Source of the DNA: JASFYU01 sp045046905
Lineage (GTDB): Bacteria; Bacteroidota; Bacteroidia; Flavobacteriales; Flavobacteriaceae
NCBI GenBank assembly: GCA_045046905.1
Contig: JASFYU010000127.1
Span: 1-26,222 of the forward strand
DNA: 26,222 bases
Direction: 5' to 3'
The translations under genes and the position numbers were made by a program. Position 1 is the stretch's first letter; each line of letters begins with the position of its first letter. A model generated the notes under the pieces. It searched no databases. It saw only the letters and a list, made by a program, of their open reading frames with translations, and was not told where the DNA came from. This document shows positions 1-6,830 of the stretch, one piece after another.

Positions 1-2
1 AA

Positions 3-65
3 ATTAACCCGTTAGTCTTTCTAAAATTCAGCTTCGAATTGAATAAAAAAGCATCTAAACTGTAA
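3..65 (+). CDS. C-terminal 20 residues of a probable transposase (partial)
   Basis: Reads INPLVFLKFSFELNKKASKL then TAA. Only the tail is in the window, so no domain can be seen. It is called a transposase because of its position next to a terminal inverted repeat shared with the right edge. The family is unknown. Confidence 0.45.
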   Translation: MNPLVFLKFSFELNKKASKL

Positions 66-67
66 AC

Positions 68-90
68 AAATCTTAGGTCGAACTCAGGTT
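68..90 (+). repeat. Right terminal inverted repeat of flanking IS (copy 1)
   Basis: The 23-bp sequence beginning AAATCTTAGGTCGAACTCAG is a perfect reverse complement of 26124-26146. The identity stops at both ends (C67 against A26147, A91 against A26123), so the repeat length is well defined. Confidence 0.85.
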
Positions 91-615
91 AGTAGTAAAG
101 CGCTCATAACTATGGGCAATATATCTAGAATAGAAAGTAACTGGAGTTCCAAGCTAATGTGCAAATGCCAAAAAATGCTTTGTTTCTTCCGAGTCCGTTG
201 AAAATGGGTTGTCAATAAAAGGGGTATACCTACTTTTACAAAAGAGATTGCTGCTACCAAATGATATTTTCATCATAATGATCTACGATTAGGGCATCAA
301 TCTTTCCCGTCATCCCTATAGAGTCCCTTACCATATTTAGAATCCCGCCTTGCTTCACATCATCCAAAGCAAAAGCCGTTGTTTCGCCACATTAATACTT
401 CAGCTTAACCTCAGTAAATTTAAGTTAATATGAATTAAGTTGCCAAAAACTCTTGTGTAGAAATTTTTGGCTCCAATGATTTAGAGATTGATTGTTTTCG
501 GTTTCTTATTCATCCTGTCAAATCCTGCAGAGACAACTGAAGGTGCAGACAACCCAATGGTTGTAGTAACTCCTGTCTTATCAATTTTTTAAACAAAAGA
601 TATTCGTCGTTTCAT
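91..615 (-). pseudogene. Broken Gfo/Idh/MocA oxidoreductase, paralogue of the gene at 3997
   Basis: Read on the minus strand from an ATG at 615, this matches the intact oxidoreductase at 3997-4998 almost from its start: MKRRISF (against MTTRRLF), then TTIGLSAPSVVSAGF (against STIALSAPSGLAANL). The best block is near 280-430, GETTAFALDDVKQGGILNMV then KIDALIVDHYD, nearly the same as the live copy. Next come FIDNPFSTDSEE and LGTPVTFYSRYIAHSYERFT. It has an in-frame TAA after about nine codons, further stops and at least two frameshifts. It ends abruptly at base 91 against the IS, near residue 172 of the roughly 333-residue protein. The catalytic Lys of the DKP motif reads Asn here (DNP). It lies directly downstream of lacI on the same strand, so it was probably once in the same transcription unit. 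Confidence 0.9.
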
Positions 616-752
616 TAGCATCATTTCTGTTAGAAATCTATATTAAACCCTCTCTGCATAAGTTAACATTCTTGCTTTTCAATACCTTTTAAACGCTACA
701 TAGCGGATAAGATGCTGTTCATTTCCCCAAAGTCCATATTATGTATAAATAG

Positions 753-1820
753 TTAAAAGGAGTCTAAGTAGAAATCCACATTTTCCTTGATAATTATGTC
801 AATGGGCACATGATGCACGGCTTTGAGTTTTTTCTTGGAAACAAAGAGGTTGAAAAAAGTCTGAACAGCCCATTTACCCTGGAAAATAGGACTTTGAGAG
901 ATGAGGAAGGAAATGCCACCCTTCTTCATTTCACGTATGTTTTCCTCTATGACATCAAAACCGATTACCCGAATGTCCAAATCGTGTGATATATGAAAAT
1001 CAGAAACAAGATGGGCTCTTGAATTGGTTACAAATACGCCTTTAATATTAGGATTTTTAATATAACATTTTGTCAATTCCTTAACCACATCACTCTTATC
1101 TGTCGAGTGAATCGTTAGGGTATATATTTTACGCTTTGTTGAGTTATCTGATGTTTTAAAGAAATCTAGAAACCCTTTCTCTATTGTCCTTACGAGAGAA
1201 CTATTTTCCACTCCTTTAACCATATTTACCACAAGAATGTTGTCATCCGGTCTTAAAATAGAATCCAGGAGCTTGGCCGCTACCAGTCCGCTCGATTTTG
1301 AATCGGGACCTATATAACTTATAGGATTGCCATCAGAAATATTTGCATCGATAAATACATAAGGAATGTTCTTTTTGTCAAGTTCCTTGGTTAATAACCG
1401 ACTCTCTTTTTCGAACAAGGGCGCTAAAATAACCCCTGAGGGATTCTTTTCAACAATTAATTTGGCCTGTTTGACGAAACTTGATTCATCGAACAAGAAA
1501 TACTCAAGATGATCCATAACAAATCCATAGACTTCGTACTCCTGGCCAATTTTTTCAATACCTATTTTGGGTAATGCCCAATATTTCTCTATGTTGTTTG
1601 CTTCCGGCAGCAAGGTGCATATTGTAAACTGCTTTCCTAAAGCAAGAGTGCTGGCAAGGAAATTTGGGTTAAAGCCCAATTCATCAATGGCATCTTCTAC
1701 TAGTGCCTTTTTTTTAAGCGACACTTTGCCTCTTTTATGGATAACCCTGTCAATTGTACCAGTAGATATATTAGTGTATTTGGCGATATCTCCGATGGTT
1801 ACTTTACTTGATTTAGCCAT
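753..1820 (-). CDS. LacI-family transcriptional regulator
   Basis: The 355-residue length is typical of the LacI/GalR family. An N-terminal helix-turn-helix spans about residues 6-55 (VTIGDIAKYTNISTGTIDRV, then the hinge-helix region ending GFNPN). The periplasmic-binding-protein-like sensor domain fills about residues 65-345, with typical PSGVILAP, IPYVFID and GVFVTNS strands. It should bind a sugar or sugar-phosphate ligand and control the neighbouring sugar locus. A perfect palindrome, ATTGTG-N6-CACAAT, sits 39-56 bp upstream of its start, and related sites lie at two plus-strand promoters, which suggests autoregulation and control of the locus. The start at 1820 is supported by the usual short N-terminus before the HTH. 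A LacI regulator, rather than a hybrid two-component or SusR-type system, is a less common choice for a SusCD locus. The ligand is unknown. Confidence 0.93.
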   Translation of the reverse strand: MAKSSKVTIGDIAKYTNISTGTIDRVIHKRGKVSLKKKALVEDAIDELGFNPNFLASTLALGKQFTICTLLPEANNIEKYWALPKIGIEKIGQEYEVYGFVMDHLEYFLFDESSFVKQAKLIVEKNPSGVILAPLFEKESRLLTKELDKKNIPYVFIDANISDGNPISYIGPDSKSSGLVAAKLLDSILRPDDNILVVNMVKGVENSSLVRTIEKGFLDFFKTSDNSTKRKIYTLTIHSTDKSDVVKELTKCYIKNPNIKGVFVTNSRAHLVSDFHISHDLDIRVIGFDVIEENIREMKKGGISFLISQSPIFQGKWAVQTFFNLFVSKKKLKAVHHVPIDIIIKENVDFYLDSF

Positions 1821-1858
1821 GATTTTTTAATTGACTCCGGTTTTTTTAAAATGTAATT

Positions 1859-1876
1859 ATTGTGTAGGGGCACAAT
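1859..1876 (-). promoter_or_regulatory. Probable LacI operator A, upstream of lacI
   Basis: On the minus strand it reads ATTGTGCCCCTACACAAT, a perfect 6-bp inverted repeat with a 6-bp spacer. It shares the pattern TTGTG-nnCn-TACACA with two plus-strand sites at 3241-3258 and 3757-3774. A weak -7-like TACGTTTC lies upstream on the same strand. Its place just in front of lacI suggests autoregulation. Binding is inferred. Confidence 0.7.
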
Positions 1877-2249
1877 GACGTTCTATTTTTGAAACGTACG
1901 GAATATTTGGTAATAAAAAAAATAAAAATAAAAAAACATGTGCCAGTTCATGTCTAATCTAGAATTATACTCTCAACTATTACCACTACCAATATTTATG
2001 TTCTCAAAAAAAAGTTGGCTACTTCATTTAACTAGACATAAGTTAGGAGCGTATATACGGTTTAAATTAATAATGTCAATAAAAAGAAATATACACGGTA
2101 GCGTTTATGCAAAAGGCAATAGAACTGGACTATGCCTTGGACAGGCTTGTGGAGATATGCAGGGAACTAGACATACTATCATCGATACGTAGCTTTCTCT
2201 TAGCCATTTTTGCCATGTTTGTATATCTAGCTTAATTTTTTCTACACTA
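1877..2249. other. AT-rich stretch with no supportable gene
   Basis: The 84-codon open frame at 1938-2192 (plus) has no recognisable domain and a composition typical of noncoding AT-rich DNA. A short coding-like stretch near 2104-2230 (IELDYALDRLVEICRELD) was not recognised and may be a relic of an older gene. Confidence 0.5.
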
Positions 2250-2570
2250 CCTTAGGCTATGCGCTGTCTAAAATGTGCCAGATCTCTTGCCGCAAGGGGC
2301 CAGCACCACTATTGGATGGAAATGCCCCTGAAGTATTTAAAATAGGAATTCTTTTCCCAATGTTTTTCTACCAGAACTTCATCCGAGAGCTTGTGCAGGT
2401 CCTTTAGGATTAACACTGATGTTTATTTAGTGTAGCGGACGATTTTTGTCAAAATAAAGGGGTGGGAATTCTTTCTCGAAATAATCCCAATCGATAGCAT
2501 GTTATAGAGGGTAGCGTTCCTTTTTGTGGTTCATTATTCCTTTTGGGCAGGGGTTAGAAAATGCAACTGC
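2250..2570 (-). pseudogene. Relic of an IS5-type (DUF772) transposase N-terminus
   Basis: On the minus strand, broken frames give DWDYFEKEFPPLYFDKNRP, then LKDLHKLSDEVLVEKHWEKN and YFKYFRG, then AARDLAHFRQRIA. These follow, in order, the N-terminal DUF772 region of IS5-family transposases (…LYNLSDE.vve…N.Y.QYF.G…LvhFRkRIG). There is a frame change between the first two blocks, a deletion where the GRPxxPIRLMVGLLI segment should be, and internal stops. No DDE catalytic domain was found nearby, so the element is dead and mostly deleted. Confidence 0.7.
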
Positions 2571-2754
2571 TTTGTGGGTTTCTTTTTTGTACGCATTTGA
2601 CAAGGTCTTATGACATAAGTTACAGAAGCCTTGTTTTTCTTGCAACTTATTTTTGCAATATATTCAGACTACATATATTCATGTCAGTATAGTGTGATAT
2701 TCTAAGGCTCTACTAAACTGCCTGTTTTTATTCAAATAGAAGTTAAGTAGTAAT

Positions 2755-3130
2755 TAATCAGTTTATAGGTTCAATCACTAAACAACTGCGCATTCTCTAA
2801 TGAAAATTCGCATATACGGGAATATTCAGGATATAGATTCATCTCAATGTCTGGCCTAGGTGTCATTACCAAAGTGCGACCTTTATAACCAGATTGACCC
2901 GCTGTCTTTTCCCTTGTTGTCTTACAAGACTTTGGTTTTTCTTTGGTTGGTTCTCATCTTTAAATGAAGGGATGAAGGTTGTTGAGTTGTTCTTAGGGTT
3001 CTTATAATAAGATAGGTGCTCATGTAAAATTAGATGCTCCTTTTCAAAAACCTTGAATTTAAAGATGTTTTTTCTGGTTTTTACTGTCCTATAAAAGGTC
3101 TGTTAGCAAGACATCCTTGTCCAAACTAAC
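2755..3130 (-). pseudogene. Deleted IS66 TnpC relic (copy 1)
   Basis: On the minus strand, broken frames give LSYYKNPKNNSTTFIPSFKDEN, PKKNQSL, GYKGRTL, then MTPRPDIEMNLYPEYSR and SLENAQ. These match the N-terminal leucine-zipper-adjacent and zinc-finger-like region of IS66 TnpC and parallel the larger relic at 16775-18330. After this block the sequence jumps to AATCAGTTTATAGG at about 2757, which matches the 3' end of the other relic (AATCAGTTTGTAGG near 16774), so the whole catalytic middle appears deleted. Frameshifts and stops are frequent. Confidence 0.8.
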
Positions 3131-3236
3131 AGAATTTAATAAAATTTAAAAAGAGCCAAATTTAAAAGTGATGTTACGGAGACAGGCTGGTTACAAAAAA
3201 AACATAAAAAAAAAGAATAATTCACGAATTATCGTG

Positions 3237-3258
3237 TATATTTGTGGGCGTACACATA
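3237..3258 (+). promoter_or_regulatory. Bacteroidota-type promoter with overlapping operator B
   Basis: TATATTTG at 3237-3244 is a perfect match to the TAnnTTTG -7 element. It overlaps TTTGTGGGCGTACACATA (3241-3258), which matches the proposed LacI operator pattern TGTG-N6-CACA. Directly upstream is a second small palindrome, CACGA-ATTA-TCGTG (3223-3236), in the spacer between the -33 and -7 elements. A bound repressor here would block the -7 element. No intact gene follows; the next structure is the terminator at 3654-3690. Confidence 0.65.
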
Positions 3259-3653
3259 AATAGCATAGTCTATATCATTATCAAAATATCAAGTGAATGT
3301 AGAGCACGACAAATGGGATGATAATTATTTGGGGTATGAAAATTTTGATTTCACCTATGGAGAGAAATTCGATTTTAAAGGGTGCTTTGTATAGTGAATT
3401 TTCCTTTAAAATTAATTAACAACCAAGTAACTATAGTTTTATTGTAGTACATAAATTATAAAATAATTTATGTAAGTATTTGTAATATAGAGTAGTAGTG
3501 TTTTTTTTATTTAAATTCATGAAATAGACTAAACGTCCTCTATAGATTATGTTAGGCAGGGAATTGCAGAATATATTTTTGATGTAAATGAATCCTTAAC
3601 GGAGTTAGATAGTTTTTTATATAGATAGTTTGAGTTTTAGTTTTTTTAATGTT
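3259..3653 (+). other. Possible ~430-nt noncoding transcript or gene remnant
   Basis: This stretch lies between a good promoter (3237-3244) and a strong terminator (3654-3690), yet holds no credible gene. Short open stretches exist: one of 33 codons from an ATG near 3320, and a tail giving GIAEYIFDVNESLTELDSF and a stop near 3628. The latter looks protein-like and could be the last piece of a deleted gene. It could therefore be a regulatory RNA made under LacI control, or the stub of a lost operon. The sequence alone does not decide. Confidence 0.35.
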
Positions 3654-3690
3654 GAATGTTGTGCCGAATAGTTGGCACAACATTCTTTTT
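3654..3690 (+). terminator. Strong rho-independent terminator
   Basis: A perfect 12-bp stem, GAATGTTGTGCC (3654-3665) and GGCACAACATTC (3674-3685), with an 8-nt loop is followed by TTTTT (3686-3690). It insulates the gfo promoter downstream from transcription starting at operator B. Confidence 0.9.
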
Positions 3691-3752
3691 CTATAAAAGA
3701 GATGAAGTTGCCTATATACTGAAAATTAAGTTTTATTTTTCGAAAAAAAGTT

Positions 3753-3774
3753 TATATTTGTGTGCCTACACATT
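3753..3774 (+). promoter_or_regulatory. Promoter of the sugar locus with overlapping operator C
   Basis: TATATTTG at 3753-3760 is a perfect -7 element. It overlaps TTTGTGTGCCTACACATT (3757-3774), the third TGTG-N6-CACA site. A 12-bp palindrome TTTTTCGAAAAA (3736-3747) sits in the spacer upstream. The arrangement is the same as at 3237-3258. It is the only clear promoter upstream of the oxidoreductase gene at 3997, so it probably drives the first part of the locus under LacI repression. Confidence 0.72.
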
Positions 3775-3782
3775 TTAATTAA

Positions 3783-3858
3783 ATGGCTCATTTGTGAGCT
3801 ACTCAAACAGAGTCGCTATCAAAGATGTAGGTAGGTATATTATCATAAAAGTAAATTT
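3783..3858 (+). pseudogene. Probable N-terminal stub of a second LacI-type regulator
   Basis: An ATG at 3783 gives MAH and then a stop, but a one-base shift gives YSNRVAIKDVGRYI. This resembles the start of the intact LacI protein (MAKSSKVTIGDIAKYTNI) and the general LacI opening (vTIkDVAr). It lies about 10 bp after operator C. The match is short, so it could be chance, but it fits the idea that the lacI-gfo pair was once duplicated here and one lacI was lost. Confidence 0.4.
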
Positions 3859-3877
3859 GAGCTTTTGCAGGAGTTCT

Positions 3878-3915
3878 TTTTTGTTGCATAGCAGCAGGAT
3901 GTTATGCAACAAAAA
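3878..3915 (+). promoter_or_regulatory. 13-bp perfect stem-loop in the leader of the oxidoreductase gene
   Basis: TTTTTGTTGCATA (3878-3890) and TATGCAACAAAAA (3903-3915) pair perfectly around a 12-nt loop, about 80 nt before the ATG at 3997. No T-tract follows the stem, so it is not a standard terminator on the plus strand. It may stabilise the leader, act as an attenuator, or be a protein-binding site. Confidence 0.5.
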
Positions 3916-3996
3916 TGATGAAATGGTCAAAAGTTCTAACAGGAGAATGCATCTTATGGAAAAGGTTGTGAGGAGATATTTTAATTAAGTAAAAGT

Positions 3997-4998
3997 ATGA
4001 CAACAAGAAGATTGTTTATTGAAAAAATCAGCAAAGGAGTGGCTTTGTCAACTATTGCGTTGTCTGCACCTTCCGGATTGGCTGCAAATTTGATGACTAG
4101 TACTGATGAGGAATTAAAATTAATTCGAATAGGAATCATCGGAGCTGAAAATTCACATACAAGAAATCTAGGGAAACTATTTAACATCGACAAAAAATTC
4201 CCTGGCGTGGAAGTAAAATATGTGTGGGGGGAAACTGAGGCTTTTGCCTTAGATGCCATGAAAAGAGGTGGAATCCCAAATATGGTCAGGGATCCTAAGG
4301 ATATGATGGGCAAGATTGATGCTTTGATTGTAGACCACCGCGATGGAAAGTATCATTTGGAGGCCGCATACCCATTTGTGAAAGCGGGCATCCCTACCTT
4401 TATTGACAAACCATTTTCCTGTGACCTGCAGGAAGCGGTGGAATTTTTGCAAATGTCTCATAAGTTAGGCACAGCAGTTACTTCGTTTAGTTCAATAGCA
4501 AACAGTTATGATACTTTTGATATAATGGATCAAGTAAAGGAATTGGGAGAGATAAATCAGGTCGTATGTTATGGACCACTGGATATGTCTTCTAAATATA
4601 ATGGGGTCTTTTTTTATGGGGCACACATCATTCAACCCCTCATGTACATTTTTGGCAATGATGTCAAAAGAGTACGGATTACCAAAAACGGTAAAGAAAG
4701 TAGTGGTGCAAACTTAGTTTTTGGAAATGGTATGCTTGTCACCTTGGTTTTTACTACAAAAAAATATGGATGGAGAACCTTTGTAGAAACAGATGAAGGT
4801 GTTGTAGAGCTTAAATCAAGGCTGGAAAAGGTAGCATTGAAAAAAAACAATGTTGAAATGGTAGAAATGTTTAGAACTGGAAAGGAACCCAGATCCTATC
4901 AGAGTATACTAAGTGGGGTCGCAGTACTTGAAGCCCTTCAGAAATCTGTTCAGAGTGAGGAATGGGAAGCCGTAGCTAATGTACCCGAAATACAATAA
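3997..4998 (+). CDS. Exported Gfo/Idh/MocA-family oxidoreductase
   Basis: This 333-residue NAD(P)-dependent sugar dehydrogenase family member begins with a twin-arginine-like signal (TTRRLFIEK, then a hydrophobic stretch ending near ALSAPSGLAA), so it probably acts in the periplasm. The Rossmann fold opens with IRIGIIGAENSH (about residues 43-54), a variant of GxGxxxG/S. IDALIVDHRDGKYH and AGIPTFIDKPFS follow; Lys138 in DKP is the family's catalytic lysine. YGAHIIQP (His210) is in the C-terminal substrate domain. It precedes a DUF1080 lipoprotein by 23 bp. In Bacteroides, exported oxidoreductases of this family make 3-keto-glycosides that DUF1080 proteins then cleave, so that role is likely here. 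A broken paralogue lies at 91-615. The substrate and the hydroxyl attacked are not known. Confidence 0.88.
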   Translation: MTTRRLFIEKISKGVALSTIALSAPSGLAANLMTSTDEELKLIRIGIIGAENSHTRNLGKLFNIDKKFPGVEVKYVWGETEAFALDAMKRGGIPNMVRDPKDMMGKIDALIVDHRDGKYHLEAAYPFVKAGIPTFIDKPFSCDLQEAVEFLQMSHKLGTAVTSFSSIANSYDTFDIMDQVKELGEINQVVCYGPLDMSSKYNGVFFYGAHIIQPLMYIFGNDVKRVRITKNGKESSGANLVFGNGMLVTLVFTTKKYGWRTFVETDEGVVELKSRLEKVALKKNNVEMVEMFRTGKEPRSYQSILSGVAVLEALQKSVQSEEWEAVANVPEIQ

Positions 4999-5021
4999 AT
5001 AAGAACGTAAAACACAGATCA

Positions 5022-5810
5022 ATGAGCAAGTCCTTACTCATAATGGTTTTAACGTTTTTCTTTCTTTTCGGCTGCGCTGAAAAGAAAAAAAACAATTCCA
5101 AAAGTCAAGAAGATTCTAGTGCAGTTCCAATAGAGGAAGTAACTCAAGATGGTTGGGAGTCACTATTTGATGGCAAGACCTTTAATGGCTGGCGTGGGCT
5201 CGGTAGAGACCATGTGCCAAAGGAACATTGGCGCATCGAGGAAGGTACCATCCGAAAATTAAATAGCGGCCTTGTTTCTTCGCTGCCAGATGGGCAACCG
5301 GCCGAAGGAGGTGATTTAATGACCATAGCGTCTTTCGAAAACTACGAACTGTATTTTGAATGGAAAATATCAAAAGCGGGCAATAGCGGGCTTAAGTATA
5401 ATGTATCTGAAGAGATGTCTCAAAAATATGACTCTAAATATGCTGCCTTGGGATTTGAGTACCAGTTGTTGGATGATGGAGATGAGGTCTATGCAAATTT
5501 AGTAGCATCACATCTTAGCGGTTCACTCTATGATATAATTCCTGCTGGTAATGTTACACTCAAACCTATTGGAGAATTTAATAGCAGTAGGATTTTGATC
5601 AACGGAAATCATGTGGAACAGTGGTTAAACGGCGTCAAGGTATTAGAATTTGAATTTGGATCCAATCGTCTCGATTCCCTATATAAGAAGAGCAAATATA
5701 AAGAGTACTCTAATTTTCTTGAAAAGAGAAAAGGACATATTGTCCTGCAAAATCACAAAGATGATGCCTGGTTTAGAAATATAAGAATTCGAGAAATAAA
5801 GAGCAATTAA
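5022..5810 (+). CDS. DUF1080 lipoprotein, probable 3-keto-glycoside hydrolase/lyase
   Basis: This 262-residue protein has a lipoprotein signal peptide (hydrophobic core then LFGC, lipidated Cys18) followed by a charged linker. The DUF1080 domain (PF06439, 3-keto-disaccharide hydrolase) starts near residue 44 with the hallmark WESLFDGKTFNGWRG. It continues through the concanavalin-like beta-sandwich pattern: FENYELYFEWKISKAGNSGL, then GFEYQLLDD, HVEQWLNGVKVLEFEFG and HIVLQNHKDDAWFRNIRIRE at the end. Family members cleave glycosidic bonds of 3-keto sugars. The gene follows the exported oxidoreductase that would make such substrates. A dead transporter fragment begins right after its stop codon. 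Function is from family knowledge and context. Confidence 0.9.
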   Translation: MSKSLLIMVLTFFFLFGCAEKKKNNSKSQEDSSAVPIEEVTQDGWESLFDGKTFNGWRGLGRDHVPKEHWRIEEGTIRKLNSGLVSSLPDGQPAEGGDLMTIASFENYELYFEWKISKAGNSGLKYNVSEEMSQKYDSKYAALGFEYQLLDDGDEVYANLVASHLSGSLYDIIPAGNVTLKPIGEFNSSRILINGNHVEQWLNGVKVLEFEFGSNRLDSLYKKSKYKEYSNFLEKRKGHIVLQNHKDDAWFRNIRIREIKSN

Positions 5811-6058
5811 AAGTAAACACATCCAACTAGTAGGGCAGGCCACGGTAATCACTATAATAGCGATTATACTGTTAATGGGCATTGGCAAGAACAAAATTGG
5901 CGATGTCATAAAAGAGGAAGGCATCCTGATATTTGAATAAGAAGAACTTGTTGCAAACAGATAAAGCTGGAACCAAAATAAGCCTGGACATCCTTGCTGT
6001 GACAGTATTTTCATTGATAGCCTCGTGGTATGCCGTAATGGTATTTATATATAAATAA
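5811..6058 (+). pseudogene. C-terminal remnant of a membrane transporter
   Basis: Two plus-strand frames joined by a frameshift give a hydrophobic segment (QATVITIIIAIILLMGIGKN), a soluble stretch (KIGDVIKEEGILIFE, then stop), and a final segment (ISLDILAVTVFSLIASWYAV, then MVFIYK and stop at 6058). Two transmembrane-like helices with a short charged linker suggest the end of an inner-membrane carrier, perhaps a sodium/solute symporter as found in many such loci. The family is a guess. It fills the entire gap between the DUF1080 gene and nagB, so the ancestral operon probably had a transporter here. Confidence 0.55.
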
Positions 6059-6062
6059 AATT

Positions 6063-6830
6063 ATGAAGAGAATTTTAAAAGTTGAAAACCTAGAAGTACA
6101 AATTTATCCTGATAGGAATGATATGGGTCATGCCGCCGCCGATTATGTTCAAAAAAAGATTAAGGACACAATTGACAAGCAGGGTCATGCAAATGTGATT
6201 CTAGCCACGGGATCTTCTCAGTTTTCATTTTTAAAAGCGCTTGTAGCCTCCAAAATTGAATGGGAGAAGGTAGTTCTTTTCCATCTGGATGAATATTATG
6301 GAATTTCGGATTCACATCCAGCAAGTTTTCGTAGGTATCTAAAGGAAAGAGTATTGGACCACGTCACCCCAAAGAAAATGTATTTTTTGAACGGGGATGC
6401 TGATGATATTGAAGCTGAAATGAACCGTTATGAAAATGCGTTAAAAAAGCATCCCATTGATATCGCCTGTATTGGCATAGGTGAAAATGGACATATCGCA
6501 TTCAATGATCCCTCGGTAGCAGATTTTAAGGACTCTAGACTGGTAAAATTTGTAAAGTTGGATGAAGCATGTAGAAATCAACAATATGAAGAAGGATGGT
6601 TTCAAAGATTGGAGGATGTTCCAAAAGAAGCGCTTACGTTGACCATTCCTGCAATATTAAGAAGCAAGGTCATAAGTTGTGTCGTCTCAGATGATCGAAA
6701 AGCAAAAGCGGTCCATGATGCCCTGTATGGCAAAAAAAGCACTGAATGTCCGGCCAGTATTTTGAGAACGCATCCTGAAATCACCATGTTTTTGGATAAT
6801 GCCGCCGCATCAAAAATTGATACGGATTAA
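6063..6830 (+). CDS. nagB: NagB-like glucosamine-6-phosphate deaminase/isomerase family
   Basis: The 255-residue length is close to that of NagB (266 in E. coli). It is cytoplasmic, with no signal. Motifs: ILATGSSQFSFLKALV (phosphate-binding loop, about residues 42-57), HLDEYYGI with catalytic Asp76, and GIGENGHIAFNDP with His144. Compared with the E. coli catalytic set Asp72/Asp141/His143/Glu148, the aligned residues are Asp76/Asn142/His144/Asp149, so two of four differ conservatively. The stretch CPASILRTHPE is typical of a Bacteroidota/Planctomycetes subgroup. The usual reaction would convert glucosamine-6-phosphate to fructose-6-phosphate and ammonia; a related amino-sugar or ketose phosphate is possible. 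It starts 4 bp after the transporter remnant. Confidence 0.85.
   Translation: MKRILKVENLEVQIYPDRNDMGHAAADYVQKKIKDTIDKQGHANVILATGSSQFSFLKALVASKIEWEKVVLFHLDEYYGISDSHPASFRRYLKERVLDHVTPKKMYFLNGDADDIEAEMNRYENALKKHPIDIACIGIGENGHIAFNDPSVADFKDSRLVKFVKLDEACRNQQYEEGWFQRLEDVPKEALTLTIPAILRSKVISCVVSDDRKAKAVHDALYGKKSTECPASILRTHPEITMFLDNAAASKIDTD

Larger units (their letters stand above)
1..90 (+). mobile_element. 3' end of an insertion sequence, body lies left of window
   Basis: An open reading frame runs in from the left edge (frame starting at base 3) and stops at 63-65. Two bases after the stop a 23-bp sequence (68-90) begins whose exact reverse complement lies at 26124-26146. This is the expected layout of an IS right end: transposase C-terminus, stop, terminal inverted repeat. 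Immediately after base 90 the sequence becomes a Gfo/Idh pseudogene cut in mid-gene, which marks 90/91 as the insertion junction. I could not assign the IS family. The matching 5' end at the other edge of the window points the same way, so the two copies appear to be direct repeats. Confidence 0.7.

Noticed and set aside
1938..2192. 84-codon plus-strand open frame
   Set aside because: It has no recognisable domain, an AT-rich composition like the surrounding noncoding DNA, and lies among relics.
3794..3988. 64-codon open frame before the oxidoreductase, with GTG start
   Set aside because: Only the first dozen residues look protein-like (LacI stub); the rest crosses the perfect stem-loop at 3878-3915 and is not conserved-looking.
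5679..6014. 111-codon minus-strand frame across the DUF1080 end
   Set aside because: It overlaps the real DUF1080 gene on the opposite strand and the transporter remnant; it is antisense shadow.
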